64,000 nt of DNA, taken from contig BJKQ01000003.1 of the NCBI GenBank assembly GCA_006538405.1, forward strand, positions 2,170,001 through 2,234,000. The letters run 5' to 3'. The DNA comes from Hansfordia pulvinata. Its lineage: Eukaryota > Ascomycota > Sordariomycetes > Xylariales. Positions 1 through 11,500 of this stretch are shown here, piece after piece; position 1 is the first letter of the stretch; each line of letters opens with the position of its first letter. Made by a program: the position numbers and the translations under genes. The notes under the pieces were generated by a model. The model had not been told where the DNA came from. It ran no database searches and saw only the letters and a program-made list of their open reading frames with translations.

Positions 1-813
1 TCAACTGGGTGGTACTTAGAGCTTGGGGCCACGTTGAGAAGCCGGGCAAGCTCAGCGGCTTCAAAAACTCCACGATGCTGTCCCTATTGCCAGGTAGCGT
101 AAATGTAACAACGAGTATTCTCGCGGGGCTGTATATTGAAGCGCCGTAGAGGCGTTACTTTGTGTGCAGTGCGGGAAACGTAAGCGCCTCGACGAAACTG
201 TATGACCGGCGGCCTGGCTGTGCGACACGGTCTTCAGCCTCGTCATAGCTGACCTGCACCAATGACATCCTACTCTTGCAAATGCGAAAATTACGTGGCC
301 TAGGAAATAACAGAGATGCCGCCGCAACCCAGGTGTAATAGCGCCCAAGCAGTCGAAAACAAGCACAATCAGGTAGGCCAACAAGCAATGAAACAGTCCA
401 GTATTGCCTACAGCTAGAGTACAGAACCTTTCCCCATCCTGATGAGTCTATGATGAGAAAACCTTCCCCTTGAAACAACCAGCAGTAGCAGAGATGCAGT
501 GACAGTAATACAGATGCGAGTTTTGGTCCAAAGTCATTACCATATCGCCAATTCGCTTAAGCGCATTCGAACTGTCGCTGACAGCTTGATAGACGTCAGC
601 GAAGCGTGTTCCTTACTCCTTAAACCATCATGAGTCCAGTCAGTGCGGCGGATCGACCAGGGCCAATACATCGTTCGCGGATGGGTACGGCGGTCGACGA
701 GGGAAGCTGAGCGGTAAAAGTGCCGTCAGAATCGTGGATTGTCGCTTTCCTCCAACATGACACATTTTTGAACCGTGTCGCCGCGCGACGCACTGGTTGC
801 GAAGATCGATAGC
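1..813. other. Intergenic, no supported gene
   Basis: Short open frames on both strands overlap each other without recognisable protein sequence or good splice sites. The part next to 813 must hold the 3' UTR of the vacuolar ATPase gene that ends there. The left edge could lie in the UTR of a gene outside the window. Confidence 0.5.
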
Positions 814-1742
814 TTAGCAGCTGACATCGACGGTCGCCTTGGAGTTCATGAGAAGGGCGACAATGAGACCGTAAAGACCCAGGACTTCGGCGAAAATGAG
901 GATAAGAATCATTCCGACGAAGAGCCTGGGCTGCTGGGCAGTTCCGCGTACACCGGCGTCTCCGACAATACCAATAGCAAAACCAGCGGCAAGACCGGCG
1001 AGACCGACAGCGAGACCGGCACCGAGCTGAATGAAACCAGTGTAGAGGGGGAGCTGCTGCTTGAGACCGTCGGAGATAAGGACGGAGACGACGAGACCGT
1101 AGATACCGATGATACCAGCCATAATGACAGGAACAATGTCTGTTTGGATGGGGTCAGCGGGTGGCGGACGCGTCACAGTGAAACGGGATGAGGCGTACTC
1201 TTGACGATCAGGTCAGGTCTCAGGACACCCATGGCGGCGATACCGACACCAGACTTGGCGGTACCGTAGGAGGCACCCAGGCAGGTGAAGACGATGGCAG
1301 CCGTGCAACCCATGGCGCCGAAGAAGGGCTATCGAGAGAGTTAGTAGATGCACAGGTCGGATAATTGAGTAAATCGCAATCGGGGCGTCGAGAGTCGAGG
1401 CGGCAGAAGGTTGGTAGTGTGTGACGAGACGTGTATCGATGCGCAGATGTTGCGCCCGGGGGATTACTAACCGCGTAGACGGGGCTGTTTTTGGGAGAAA
1501 CATGAAGAGTTAGCGAGGTCCTTCAAAACGATCAAGAGCTGGGGCTGCGAGAAGCCGCCGAGTGCGTCCGGAGACTAGAAATGACATGGACAGGTGAGAG
1601 ATGGCCGAGACAGCCTCACGGGCGAAGAGATAAATTGATTGACGATGGTAGATGGCCGATGATGGATGATGGAGGGCAGGGCAGTCGGGAGGCGAGTGAT
1701 GACGATTACGTACCAGGCCTCGGAGAAGGAGTTGTCAGACAT
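814..1742 (-). CDS. vma3: V-type proton ATPase 16 kDa proteolipid subunit c
   Basis: This is the proton-carrying ring subunit of the V0 sector of the vacuolar ATPase, an integral protein of vacuole, Golgi and endosome membranes. Four coding exons on the minus strand are visible: 1742-1714, 1484-1472 (only 13 nt), 1328-1199 and 1139-814, all with GT-AG introns. They join in frame to 165 residues, close to the usual 160-165. The exon junctions rebuild the conserved start (EACPVYAPFFGAM) and the phase-1 junction before NIVPV. Four hydrophobic helices are present. The proton-binding Glu lies in the last one ([11 protein letters not shown], about residue 142). The start is the only ATG that precedes a good donor (GTACGT) in phase with exon 2. 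Assignment to subunit c rather than c' rests on overall likeness from memory and is slightly less certain than the family. Confidence 0.95.
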
Positions 1743-3069
1743 GGCGACGGTGGGCGTGGTGTGGTGGACTGGTGTGGGTTGAGTAGATGTGACAGAGGAA
1801 AGAAGGAGGACAACGATGGTCAGGGGATGAAGGGGCCGATGAGCTGAAGCGAAGAAGTGGTGAAGGTGATGGTTGGTGGAGGCGGGTGGTGATGTGCTGG
1901 GAGGTGGTGTGAGGTGAGGCGAGGTGGAAGCTAGCTTGGAGCACAGCGTGCGTTGACGACTCGTGGGCGGCTGGAGGAAGGGATGTGGCGCTGTTTGGCT
2001 GTTTGGGTTTGGTAGAGATGGGAGATTGCATCTGGGGAAGACGGTCACGAGTCGTTTTTGGGTACTGTCAGCCGTAGAATACTGCCAATAAATACTCCTA
2101 AGATACGAAAGACCTGACATGCCCAACAGAGCAGCCCAATCAGGACTAGATCGCACCTTAGACCCAGCCAGTCTGGACTAGACAACTCCTGCCGTGCTTC
2201 AGGTCAAAGCAGCAGCAGTAGGTACTTCAAGTTGGTAGTAGGTACCCAACCAGTGCCAACCGTACACCTGCCGTACAGGTGCACAGGGGTTGCGGCTTTG
2301 ACTCAGGACCCGGAAATTTGTCGGCCCCTGCTCAGGTCGGTACCGTGGGGGGTGCTCTAGTAACTGAAAAATAGTAGGTACCTTTCCAGGGAAATCGGGA
2401 CTAGCCCGACAGCCACTTGAGGCGTGTTCGTCGACAGTCTGAGAGCATCTGTGGCGTAGGTCTGCAAGTCCGCAGGTTCTGGATACAGACAATGCAACTA
2501 CCTGATGCATATACTGTATGCCATATGATTTGATTTCTATGTTCTGACACGGAGTCAAGACTCGCAGGATTAAGCTGCAAGTTTTACGAAACCGCTGGCG
2601 CCCCACGATGATCTGATACCGTACATTGATATCTACATGCTCATACGCGATGTTGGTGTATGGGCAGGTACGACGAGATGTATGTACTTGTCGAGGCTTC
2701 GAGGTACCCCACCTTGAGAACAGGCAAGATGCTGCACCAAAGCTCTCACGGCAGGTACATACATACCCACCCGCATACCTATAGGTAGGTACGGACACGG
2801 CTGAAATAAAAAAAGAGGGGCCAGCCATTCCCGGGCAGCCTTGAGCTTATCGGGCTGGGCTGCGCCGACAGTGGCGGAGGATAAGAGCAGGACAGAAAAA
2901 AAACGGCCAACGCCCGCCAGGCCAGCACTGCTTTCGAACAACCTAACCACCTGCAACCTCACCATCGACACCCCCATTCGCACAGGGCGAGCCAACGCAA
3001 GGAACCCTGCTCCTCACGTCCGGATCATCGCCCCCTCAGCTTTCTCTCCACTTCTCCTCATTACCCATC
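1743..3069. promoter_or_regulatory. Divergent intergenic region between vma3 and snu13
   Basis: About 1.3 kb separates two divergent housekeeping genes, so it should hold both promoters. The part from about 2215 to 2800 is rich in GGTAC / TAGGTA words, for example GTAGTAGGTACCC near 2230 and TATAGGTAGGTACGG near 2780. I see no protein-coding candidate; the longest open frames on the minus strand lack recognisable sequence. Confidence 0.5.
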
Positions 3070-3680
3070 ATGGCCAACAACGAGTCCGCCGGTAAGCCGC
3101 CCGTTCCCCATCGCCTGATCGTGCTCTGGAAGCCAGTAAAGTTGTCTGAGGCTAACTACCATCTTCGCAGCCTGGCCTCTTGCTGAGGAGCAGCTGTCCC
3201 AGGAGATTCTCGATCTCGTCCAGCAGGCCAGCCGTGAGTCAACCCCTAGTTTCCTCCCGCTTGCCCGACAGACCCAACCGACCCCCTGTACTCGATGAAG
3301 AGGGGGCATTTACACTTGGGCCCAATGCCGAAGACCGATTCGTGCGCCACGTATTCAGCCGTCACCATACTAACCCATCGCCAGACTACCGCCAACTCAA
3401 GAAGGGCGCCAACGAGGTCACCAAGACGCTGAACCGCGGTATCTGTGAGGTTGTCGTCCTGGCCGCCGACACCGAGCCCCTGGCTATCCTTCTGCACCTG
3501 CCGCTGCTCGCCGAGGACAAGAACACCCCCTATGTCTACGTCCCCAGCAAGACGGCTCTGGGCCGTGCCTGCGGTGTTTCGCGCTCCGTCATTGCCTGCT
3601 CCATTACCACCAACGAGGCCTCGGACCTGATGAACCAGATCCGTGCCTGCAAGGACAAGATCGAGCGCCTGATGATCTAA
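3070..3680 (+). CDS. snu13: Snu13 / 15.5K RNA-binding protein (L7Ae family)
   Basis: Snu13 binds kink-turn RNA. It nucleates the U4/U6.U5 tri-snRNP on U4 snRNA and the box C/D snoRNPs that guide 2'-O-methylation of rRNA, so it acts in the nucleus and nucleolus. Three exons, 3070-3091, 3171-3233 and 3385-3680, have canonical donors (GTAAGC, GTGAGT) and acceptors (GCAG, CCAG). They give 126 residues, as in other eukaryotes. The L7Ae RNA-contact motif [12 protein letters not shown] lies near residue 36. The rest of the fold ([20 protein letters not shown] and the C-terminal [14 protein letters not shown]) is strongly conserved. The start ATG is the one that begins MANNESA and splices in frame to WPLAEEQ. 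A possible AATAAA signal lies about 180 bases downstream of the stop. Confidence 0.96.
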
Positions 3681-4852
3681 GGCCTGCCACGATAGATTGG
3701 ATTAATCTGTTCGATATAAGGTCACGCCTTCGGCCAATCACGGCAAGATTGCCCTAAGGACGACGATAGGAGTTCACTGGTGACACAGATGGCTTCCACG
3801 GTTCTGGGATCAATGGGCCACGAGACGACGACCTGCGAACGTATATCAAGAAAGAAATGAAATAAAAAGGGAAAATTCGGACCAATTGGAGTGTTGACTT
3901 CGTTGCGGTGAATGTATGAACGACAGAGTTGCCCGAGAAATCCGACCCGTCGCGAAAACGCCCCATGATGCGCACCTCGAGCTAAGCCTGCCAGTAGCCG
4001 CGACTCTGGAGCATGACCAAGCATGCGGTTTGAGATTGGAGATCGGGAACGTCCCGGTCTCTCTTGGGCCCTGGGGCCACATCCAGTTGCCAATAAAGGG
4101 TTACTGGCACATGTCAGCCCAGAAGAGGCGCGCACGAGTGGTGTAGTTTGATCAGGTGCACTCGGCCGTGTAAGGTGCCTGTATCGCGACTAGGTCAAGC
4201 AGCGGTACTCGTACGCATGGTGGGGCTGCCCGGAAACGCAGCTTTGGAGCCATAAGTGAGTCGGCAACTGGGCACAGTGAGAGAGAGGGAGAGGGAGGGA
4301 ATGAGGCGTGTGACGGCATCGACTACCCCACCACCGGACCTTAGGCTGGGTTCTGCAAGGTCGGTCAGGCGCGAGACCCGGCGCAACCTCGCAGTAGTGA
4401 GATACGAGTTGTGTAGTGGACGTATTTACCCCCCCATGCTAACGGAGTAGGGTCGTCTAAGACATCATCGCTACTGCTGCCAGGCCTTTGCCGTGGTCGC
4501 CCACATCCTCCATCCAGGCCGCACATTCTACAACCGTATCTATCCTCGCCCCTCGCTGCCCTGCTTCAATCCGCCTCTGCTTCCTAGACTCCTCTATCAT
4601 CTTCAACGCATTCAGCTTATTTCCCATACGCCGGCCACTTTACCTCGCGCCCCGGCTGAGCTGCCTCCTCAGTTACGCCCGTTTGCTCCGCACGTCGCCC
4701 TTCGCGCCGCCTTTCCCCCAATCGACCCAGGGCTCCAACAGTCATGCCGAGTTTTTTGAGGCGCTTAGGTTAACTCCACGAAACCGCCCCCTCGCCTTCA
4801 GCCACTCGCACCGGCGACCTGTCGTCAGGAACTGCTCAGCTTCTGCTCCACG
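3681..4852. promoter_or_regulatory. snu13 3' region and promoter of the Sac phosphatase gene
   Basis: The left part carries the snu13 3' UTR, with an AATAAA word at 3861-3866. The right part, about 4490-4850, is C/T-rich on the plus strand, a common feature of the 5' leader in filamentous ascomycetes, and leads into the ATG at 4853. No gene is supported here. Confidence 0.5.
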
Positions 4853-7800
4853 ATGCCGGGGCTGGCGCGCAAGCTGCTCATTTCCGCCGCCATCGATGGC
4901 CTCGTCATTCAGCCTCTGGTGACTCGGAGCAGTCAAGCCCAGTCGCCCTCCCAATCCCCGTCACCCTCTTCGTCGTACAGAGGCCCTCAGCCTGTCAAGA
5001 TCAAGTATGGCGACCCAGTCGTGACCGCCATCACCCGCGACCAGCTACCCGACACCTCCCAGCCCAACAGCTCCTTCGAGGCCTTCGGTATCATAGGCGT
5101 CTTCACCGTCTCTCGCCTCAGCTACCTGGTGTCCATCACCGGCCGCCAGCAGGTGGCTCTCGTCCGCGGCTGCCCTGTTTACGTGGTCACCGACGTCGCC
5201 CTCATTCCCTGCACAAACCAACAAGAGGCCGCCTCCGCCATCGTCCACACTTCCACACAGCTCCGCCAGGCCGCTGTGGCCAGACGCGGCTCCGGCTTGT
5301 ACGGCGCGAAGAAGACCGACGAAGTCGACATTGCTACAGATACCGACACGGATAGCGAGGTCGAGGTCCCTTCAGCTGGCGACCGGAGCGGGGATGGTGA
5401 TGGTTGCGATGACCCTGGATCGCACAGCGATCGCGAACTCTCCAAAGGAAACAGCCGTGATAGCACTGCCAGTGCTTCTGCCGGACGAGCGAGCAGAGGT
5501 GCCAGAAGCAGCGTTGCCGAGGACGTGATAAAAAACAAGGGCAGCTATGGTCGCTTCGCCCAACGTTGGTTCGGCAACAAGGGCTGGATGGCAGATCAGA
5601 AACGAAACCCCGGTTTGAGCGGTGTTGGGCCAGGCAGCAGCAGGGTCGATAGCGCTTCGGCGAAAACGAAACCTGATGACAAGGTTCTGAGCGAATCTGT
5701 TGTCAGAGAAAATGCCAGTCTGCCACCTGCTCCCTCTGCAGGGGAAACTCTCGCGCCCAAGCTGCTGCGCATGGCGCACATCTGGTTCGGCACCTCGCAG
5801 AGCTTCTTCTTTTCCTACGACCTAGACCTCACGCGCAGTCTTGCCGCACGCACCCAGACCATACCGGGCGCACCATTGCACAAGTCCGCTGACCCGACTT
5901 ACTTTTGGAACCGTCATCTTCTCAAGCCCTTCTTCGCCGCGGGCGACGAATCGCTGCTGTTGCCGATTATGCAGGGGTTTGTTGGCCAGCGGGCTTTTGT
6001 GGTCGACCGCAGTCCACCACAGATGGATTCTCAGAAGGACTCCTTGGAAATGGACGAGATGGCGGCCAGGGCCGCGACGAGAGGGGGCGAGGCGCCGGGC
6101 GCCGGGCGCCCCTCTACCGACCTGAGGGCTTCCGAGCAGAAGTTTCTAATTACACTCATCTCGCGCAGATCCGTCGAGCGCGCCGGGCTGCGGTATCTGC
6201 GACGCGGCGTTGACGAGGAGGGCAACTCGGCCAACTCGGTAGAAACAGAACAAATACTGTCAACGCCAAAATGGGGCGCCGACTCCAAGACATTCTCCTT
6301 TGTACAGGTCCGCGGGAGCATACCCCTATTCTTCACCCAGTCGCCGTATTCTCTCAAGCCGCTACCCGTGCTACAACACTCGCCAGATGCAAACTACCGG
6401 GCGTTTAAAAAACACTGCGACCGTATGGGCAGAACCTATGGATCGCTGCAGTTGGTCAACCTGGTGGAGAAGCACGGTGTTGAGTCCATTGTCGGCAACG
6501 AGTACGAGAGGAATGCGCGCAGGTTTAACGACGAGCGCGTTTCTAGCACTAAGCCCCTTGATTTCGAGTGGTTCGATTTCCACTCGGCGTGCCGTGGCAT
6601 GAAATTCGAGAATGTAAGCCTCCTCCTTGACACGCTCAGCCAGCGCATCGACGCCAGCGGGAGCACTGTTGAGACCAACAACGAGGTCACCCGCCGGCAG
6701 AAGGGCGTGTTGCGCACCAACTGCATGGACTGCCTGGACCGCACCAATGTCTGCCAGAGCTCGTTTGCCAAGTTCGTGCTCGATGGTCAACTGCGTGAGC
6801 TCGGTTTCGACACGGCTGCTCAGGCAGACCAGGATACTACCTGGTTCAACACGCTCTGGGCGGACAACGGCGACGCCATCTCGAAGCAGTACGCTTCTAC
6901 CGCGGCCATGAAGGGGGACTATACGCGCACGCGCAAGCGCGACTATCGCGGCATGGTCAATGATCTCGGCCTGTCTCTGACACGCTTTTACAACGGGTCA
7001 GTCCAATCCGCAGCATTGCTCTGAGCGCGACGTGTGGATGCTAACAATGGTGGCAGAATGGTGAACGACTACTTCAGCCAAGCGGCAATAGATTTCTTCC
7101 TCGGAAACGTCACGTCCATGGTGTTTGACGAATTCGAGGCCAACATGATGACCAAGGACCCTGGCGTGTCGATGCAGCGAATGCGTGAACAGGCGATAGA
7201 AACATCGGCCAAGATCGCCATCGAGGACCCCGATCGCGAGGATATGGTCGGCGGGTGGACACTTCTCAGCCCATGCGCTTCCAACACTGTGCTGCCAACA
7301 TCGTCCTCATCGACGTCTCCGTCGCAACCCTTTGAGGAGGTGGTTCTGCTGCTGACAGACACGGCGCTGTATCTCTGCCGCTTCGACTGGCGGCTCGACA
7401 AGGTGCAGAGCTTCGAACGCGTCGACTTGTCGCACGTCCTCGGCATCCGTGTCGGCACATACATCACGTCGACTATTTCACCAGCACAAGCGGACGAGGT
7501 GAAGAATGTGGGCCTCGTCATCACCTACAAGCCGGGCAAGCGGGATGTTGTCCGCACCAACACGCGATCGTTGTCAAGCATGAGTATCCCGGGCCTGGAA
7601 CAAACTGCTGACCCCGGCGACGCGGCCTCCACAGTTCCTGTCGATGCTGGGCCCCCGTCATCCCCGTCAAAGGTGGCGAGCTTCTTCAACCAAGGCATCC
7701 TCAGCGCCATCGCCGGCACCGGGAGCCGGTCGACGGGTGCAGCAGACGGCGGGCATGGGCCAGGCCAGGGCGACCCGAGACAACAGGAGCCGCGCCTGAT

Positions 7801-8163
7801 CGCGCTGAAGGCGCCTTACTCGCACACGAGTATTTCGGACGCGCGGGTGTCGAGCGCATGACGGAGCGTGAGACGGTGGATCTCGTCGCGGGCGAGATTG
7901 AGCGGCTGGCCCTGGTCAATCAGCCAGCGCGCCGAGGCCGCGCCCGCCCGCCACTGAGCGCCAGCGGTGGCGATGCCGGCGGCGGACGGGGAGGGCCACA
8001 GGGTGAGGGTGAGGCCGCGGCGGCGGCGGCTGACAGGAGCCAAAGTGGCGAGGACAGGGGCCTCATTGAGGCAGGTGACATTATTTCTCTCGCCCAGGCG
8101 AAGCGCAGCACCAGTCTGCTTGATCAGCTGGGCCACAGCATCAAGAAGCTGGTTTGGGCGTAA
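4853..8163 (+). CDS. Sac-domain phosphoinositide phosphatase, Sac2/INPP5F-like, with one frameshift
   Basis: This protein is predicted to remove phosphate from phosphoinositides (PI4P or PI(4,5)P2-type lipids) on Golgi, endosome or plasma membranes. Exon 1 is 4853-6996. A 60-nt GT-AG intron with CTAAC branch point follows, and exon 2 starts at 7057. The Sac fold begins near residue 80 (FGIIGVFTVSRL). The catalytic CX5R motif is NCMDCLDRTN with Cys near residue 624. After the intron (YFSQAAIDFFLGN) comes a region like the hSac2 homology domain (WTLLSP, then VLLLTDTALYLCRFDW). A disordered Asp/Ser-rich insert (about residues 155-270) interrupts the N-terminal half. The frame of exon 2 stops at 7861 just after LIALKAPYSHTS, while the next frame continues with MTERETVDLVAGEIERL and ends SLLDQLGHSIKKLVWA at 8163. 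One extra G in the GGG at 7845-7847 restores a single frame of 1083 residues. I therefore treat this as an assembly error. Substrate choice is inferred from the family. Confidence 0.88.
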
Positions 8164-8488
8164 AGCCCACGCAATTGTTGTCACGTCAGAGCTGGGCGGC
8201 GAAGGCTGCGGATCTTCGCTGGAGCCGAGCATGTAGAGCTATGAGGGCAGCTCAGAAGGGATAGAGAGGGGTCCATGTCATGAAGCAGATAGCACCAGCT
8301 GGCGTCCTCTGCGGCCTCGATGAGTTATTCATGTAATAAGACTAGTTAACACGGCACGATGGCGGAGACCGTCAGTTGTGCGCACTTGAAGCTCCGTGTC
8401 CTCAGGTATCAAAGGTTGGCCGTCATATAGGCTTTAGCCCCTGCAACCACGCCTAGCTGCGGCTTGTACGCCGAGCTCCTTCTGCGCC

Positions 8489-8857
8489 TTAAGGGAGAGA
8501 TTGCAGGAGGAGCTTGCGGTTCTTTTTTGTGTCAGACAGCAAGGCCACCGCGTTGTCATAAGACTCCTCGGAGGGAAAATTCTTGCGATGCTTCTTCATC
8601 CAATTCCTCTTCACATGCTTAACATCATCCTGGTCCAGGTTGCTCAGCTCATCCTTAGTGAAAACCTTATCAGATGCATCGTCGAAGCTCAGGTCAGGTT
8701 CCTGCTGATGGACCTCGTACATCAACTTTGTATAGGAGCTGCCGTCGAAGACGTTGGCTCTCGCCGCCAGGATGTGTCCCCCGCCGCCAGCGTGCGCAGG
8801 CAGCGCCAGAGCGGAGACGGCCGCGGCTGCGGCTGAGATGAGAAGCAGCAGACGCAT
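8489..8857 (-). CDS. Small secreted protein of unknown function
   Basis: A single exon encodes 122 residues. The N-terminus is a clear signal peptide: MRLLLLISAAAAAVSALALP followed by a possible cleavage near AHAG. The mature part is about 100 residues, hydrophilic and rich in Asp, Lys and Ser (TKDELSNLDQDDVKHVKRNW), with no cysteine that I can see, so it is not a disulfide-rich effector or hydrophobin. I do not recognise a family. Its stop faces the Sac phosphatase gene convergently, 325 bases away. The start is the first ATG of the signal peptide. Secretion is well supported; a role at the host or substrate surface is only inference. Confidence 0.62.
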   Translation of the reverse strand: MRLLLLISAAAAAVSALALPAHAGGGGHILAARANVFDGSSYTKLMYEVHQQEPDLSFDDASDKVFTKDELSNLDQDDVKHVKRNWMKKHRKNFPSEESYDNAVALLSDTKKNRKLLLQSLP

Positions 8858-11500
8858 CGCGTTGTGATTTCTTTGCTCTTGCTGTGTTTCCTGGTGTGAA
8901 AAGTAGGCTGCCGGTCCTACTCTGTGTAGATACTGGCCTCTTCTGCTTCTTCCAGTTTTCTGTCTCGGCCGGGGCGGGCTCGGAAAGATCCTAATGCAGT
9001 ACCCTTTGAACTTCGAGATGGTTTGAGAGTTTGGATTCTGGGGAAGCAGGGCTCGTCAACGAGAAGGAGAAGGGAGTGGGAGATACGAAAGCCGGAGTTG
9101 CGTGGTCGACCACGAATCCTCCAGAGGTCTCTTGTCTTATTTAATTAGGCGCCGGCCTAGTCCACCTATGGTTGCCTGTCATCTCTCACTCTGTCTCTCT
9201 CGCTTATGCTTTTGCCACTTCTCGGCAACTGGGCAGGGATGAGACGGAGTCAAGCCCTCACTTTCCTTGCCCCGGAAATCCTCCTCGCACGTAACTGTCC
9301 AACGTCAGAGCTGACACATCCGCTCTCCCATCAGCTCTTCTTCCACTCCCAACATCCGCCGCCCCCCTCAAAGCAACAGGCTCGGCGTACCGCCACGCGT
9401 CTTGGCGGAGACTCGTAGGGGTCAGGGCTACAGACCGAACTGAGGGGATGTCTACCTACCATTTCATAGAACCTTGTCTCGCCGGTCGTGGAGACACGGA
9501 CAGCGACGTGTGTGAGTTGGCCACGCGTGAGACTCTCGGCAGCTTCAGAAAGGCCGGGTCATAGTCAGCCTCGGTCAAAAATTCCGTGCCGTCGCCCGGC
9601 GACTTCTCACCACAAAGGCGGTTTCCTGCTACTGCCAATGTGGCCTGGCCATTACTATCAGCAGCACAGGAGCTGACAGTCCGCAGAATAGAGAGACAGG
9701 CAGTCCAGGACACAAGCGACCGCCCCAATGCAGTCAGCTCAAGAAAGCGGTTCTTGAACTCTGCAACAAGTCGCTGAAACGCAACATTCTCATCTGCTCC
9801 ATCCCAGTCAGGAGAAAAGGCGCTGGTTCTTTCTTTTCTTCGTCTTCTGACTTCCGTAAAACTCCTTGTCGATACATTCGGGTAGTCCTTCTTCGAAAAG
9901 TCGATGATTCAGGCGTTACACACATTTGCCGCTGGGTATCAGGCGAAGACAGGGAAGACCATACTGCCCAACAGGACGAGTTTGCAGAATGACCCGGAAG
10001 GGAAAATACGGAACCGATCGTTGAAGGAACCCGCCTGCACAGACAACGAACAGGCAGACACTAACCGTTCACAACCCGGAATCCCGGGCTGGCGCTTGCG
10101 GTTGTGTCTAAGGCGATGGATGTGGTTGTGGTTGGCGTCGCCACACCCGCCTCCCACGCCCCTCCGCACACCCGCTGCCGCCACAGCGGCGATCAAGACC
10201 GCAGCCTTTCCACTGTGGAGGGAGGGAAATGGTCAGCCCTGCCCCACGTGCCAGGGGCATGTAGAATGAACGCACCGTGTCTCGCCTCTCTTCTGACAAC
10301 CCAGGACGTCAAGGGTGACATGCTGCACTCTTGGCAGGCATGCGCGTACGTCCGACTGAGCTGCAGACGTACATGTAGCCAGAGCATGTCGCCGCAGTGG
10401 CCAAGGTCGGTCCGCCAGAGGGCAGGTCGGGCTTGAGCACTTTCGCGGTGTCCATTGAGCCATCTCGGTCCCGGTGTCGGTGTTTCCTCCCATGTTCCAG
10501 TTCTTCTCTTCCAATTCTTCTCAGTCTTAGAGCCATTGCATCCCTTGGTTGACTTATAATCGAAGGGCTCGGTTTTGTCGGCGAACTTCGTGGCTCGTCG
10601 CGTGTTGACTCGCCCAAGCGTCTGGCCCGCTACCGGCACGAAATCTAGATGGCACACACTTCTGCCGGCAGACCGGCACTTGACTCCATTCACGGCTTCC
10701 TTTCCGAGCGCCCGTGATCTGCGATTCGACATAGCTGCTGGGTGAGCGTGGTATCCAGCTGCAAGTCTCCGTAAGCCCTGACCGACACGTAACGGCCTCG
10801 ACAGGTGGCGAGGAAGAACCCCGTGCTGTGTGCAAAAGGTCTCGTTCGTCCAGACGAAGCCAGCAGAGCCCGGTCTGCAGCAGGTCAGCCAGCAAGACGA
10901 GCTAACCAGTGCTCACCCCTCGTCGGCCCGACACGAAGGGCCGAGCCGTGAGCAACAAACCCCATGCGACATGCGATACCCCAGACGACGCTGTCCCGCA
11001 TGGGTGTAGAGTGTTACCCTTGTGCGTTCTCCCCGCGACAAACGCTGCTCTGCCCCCGCATGAGCTGTCGACAAGCCGACGCAGGCCTGGGCTGTGTCAC
11101 ATGCCAGATGGGGCAACGAGGACAACAGCGGAGGATGCGCCGGCGCAAAGCGAGGTCTACTCGTACGCATCCATGGGAAAAGAAATTTCGCAATGGCCAT
11201 GCCGGGACAAATACCATGAGCGAATCGCTTGGGTTTATGGAGTCGATGCACGTAAGCGGGCCTCGATGGCACGTTGACAGCAGCGAAAGCTCGATCATCG
11301 CCGCCCTATCTGCGCTGCTCCAGAGACGAGCGCAAGCTTCGCAAGCTCCTGCGTGGCCGTCTTGTCTGAAGACGCAAGCAGCGCAGCGATTATCCTCTCG
11401 TAGGTTGTCAGACGCCATCTCGAGTTCGTCACTCGCAACGGAATGCTGCCTGCAGCCGCACTTCACACCACCAGCTCGATGCTGAGGGCGCTGCAGCGCT
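8858..11500. other. Gene-poor region, part 1
   Basis: Many overlapping short frames on all six frames, none with a recognisable domain, signal peptide or convincing exon set. The stretch next to 8857 should be the promoter of the small secreted protein gene. TACTCGTACG near 11158-11167 belongs to the dispersed GTAC-centred motif family. Confidence 0.45.

Noticed and set aside
814..1191. Plus-strand 138-residue frame over the vacuolar ATPase gene
   Set aside because: The minus strand encodes the highly conserved proteolipid; the plus-strand acidic sequence is its mirror.
7845..7900. A short intron to explain the frame change in the Sac2-like gene
   Set aside because: The only GT-AG pairs are about 26 or 56 nt, lack a good branch point, and would delete the conserved tail start; a one-base error is simpler.
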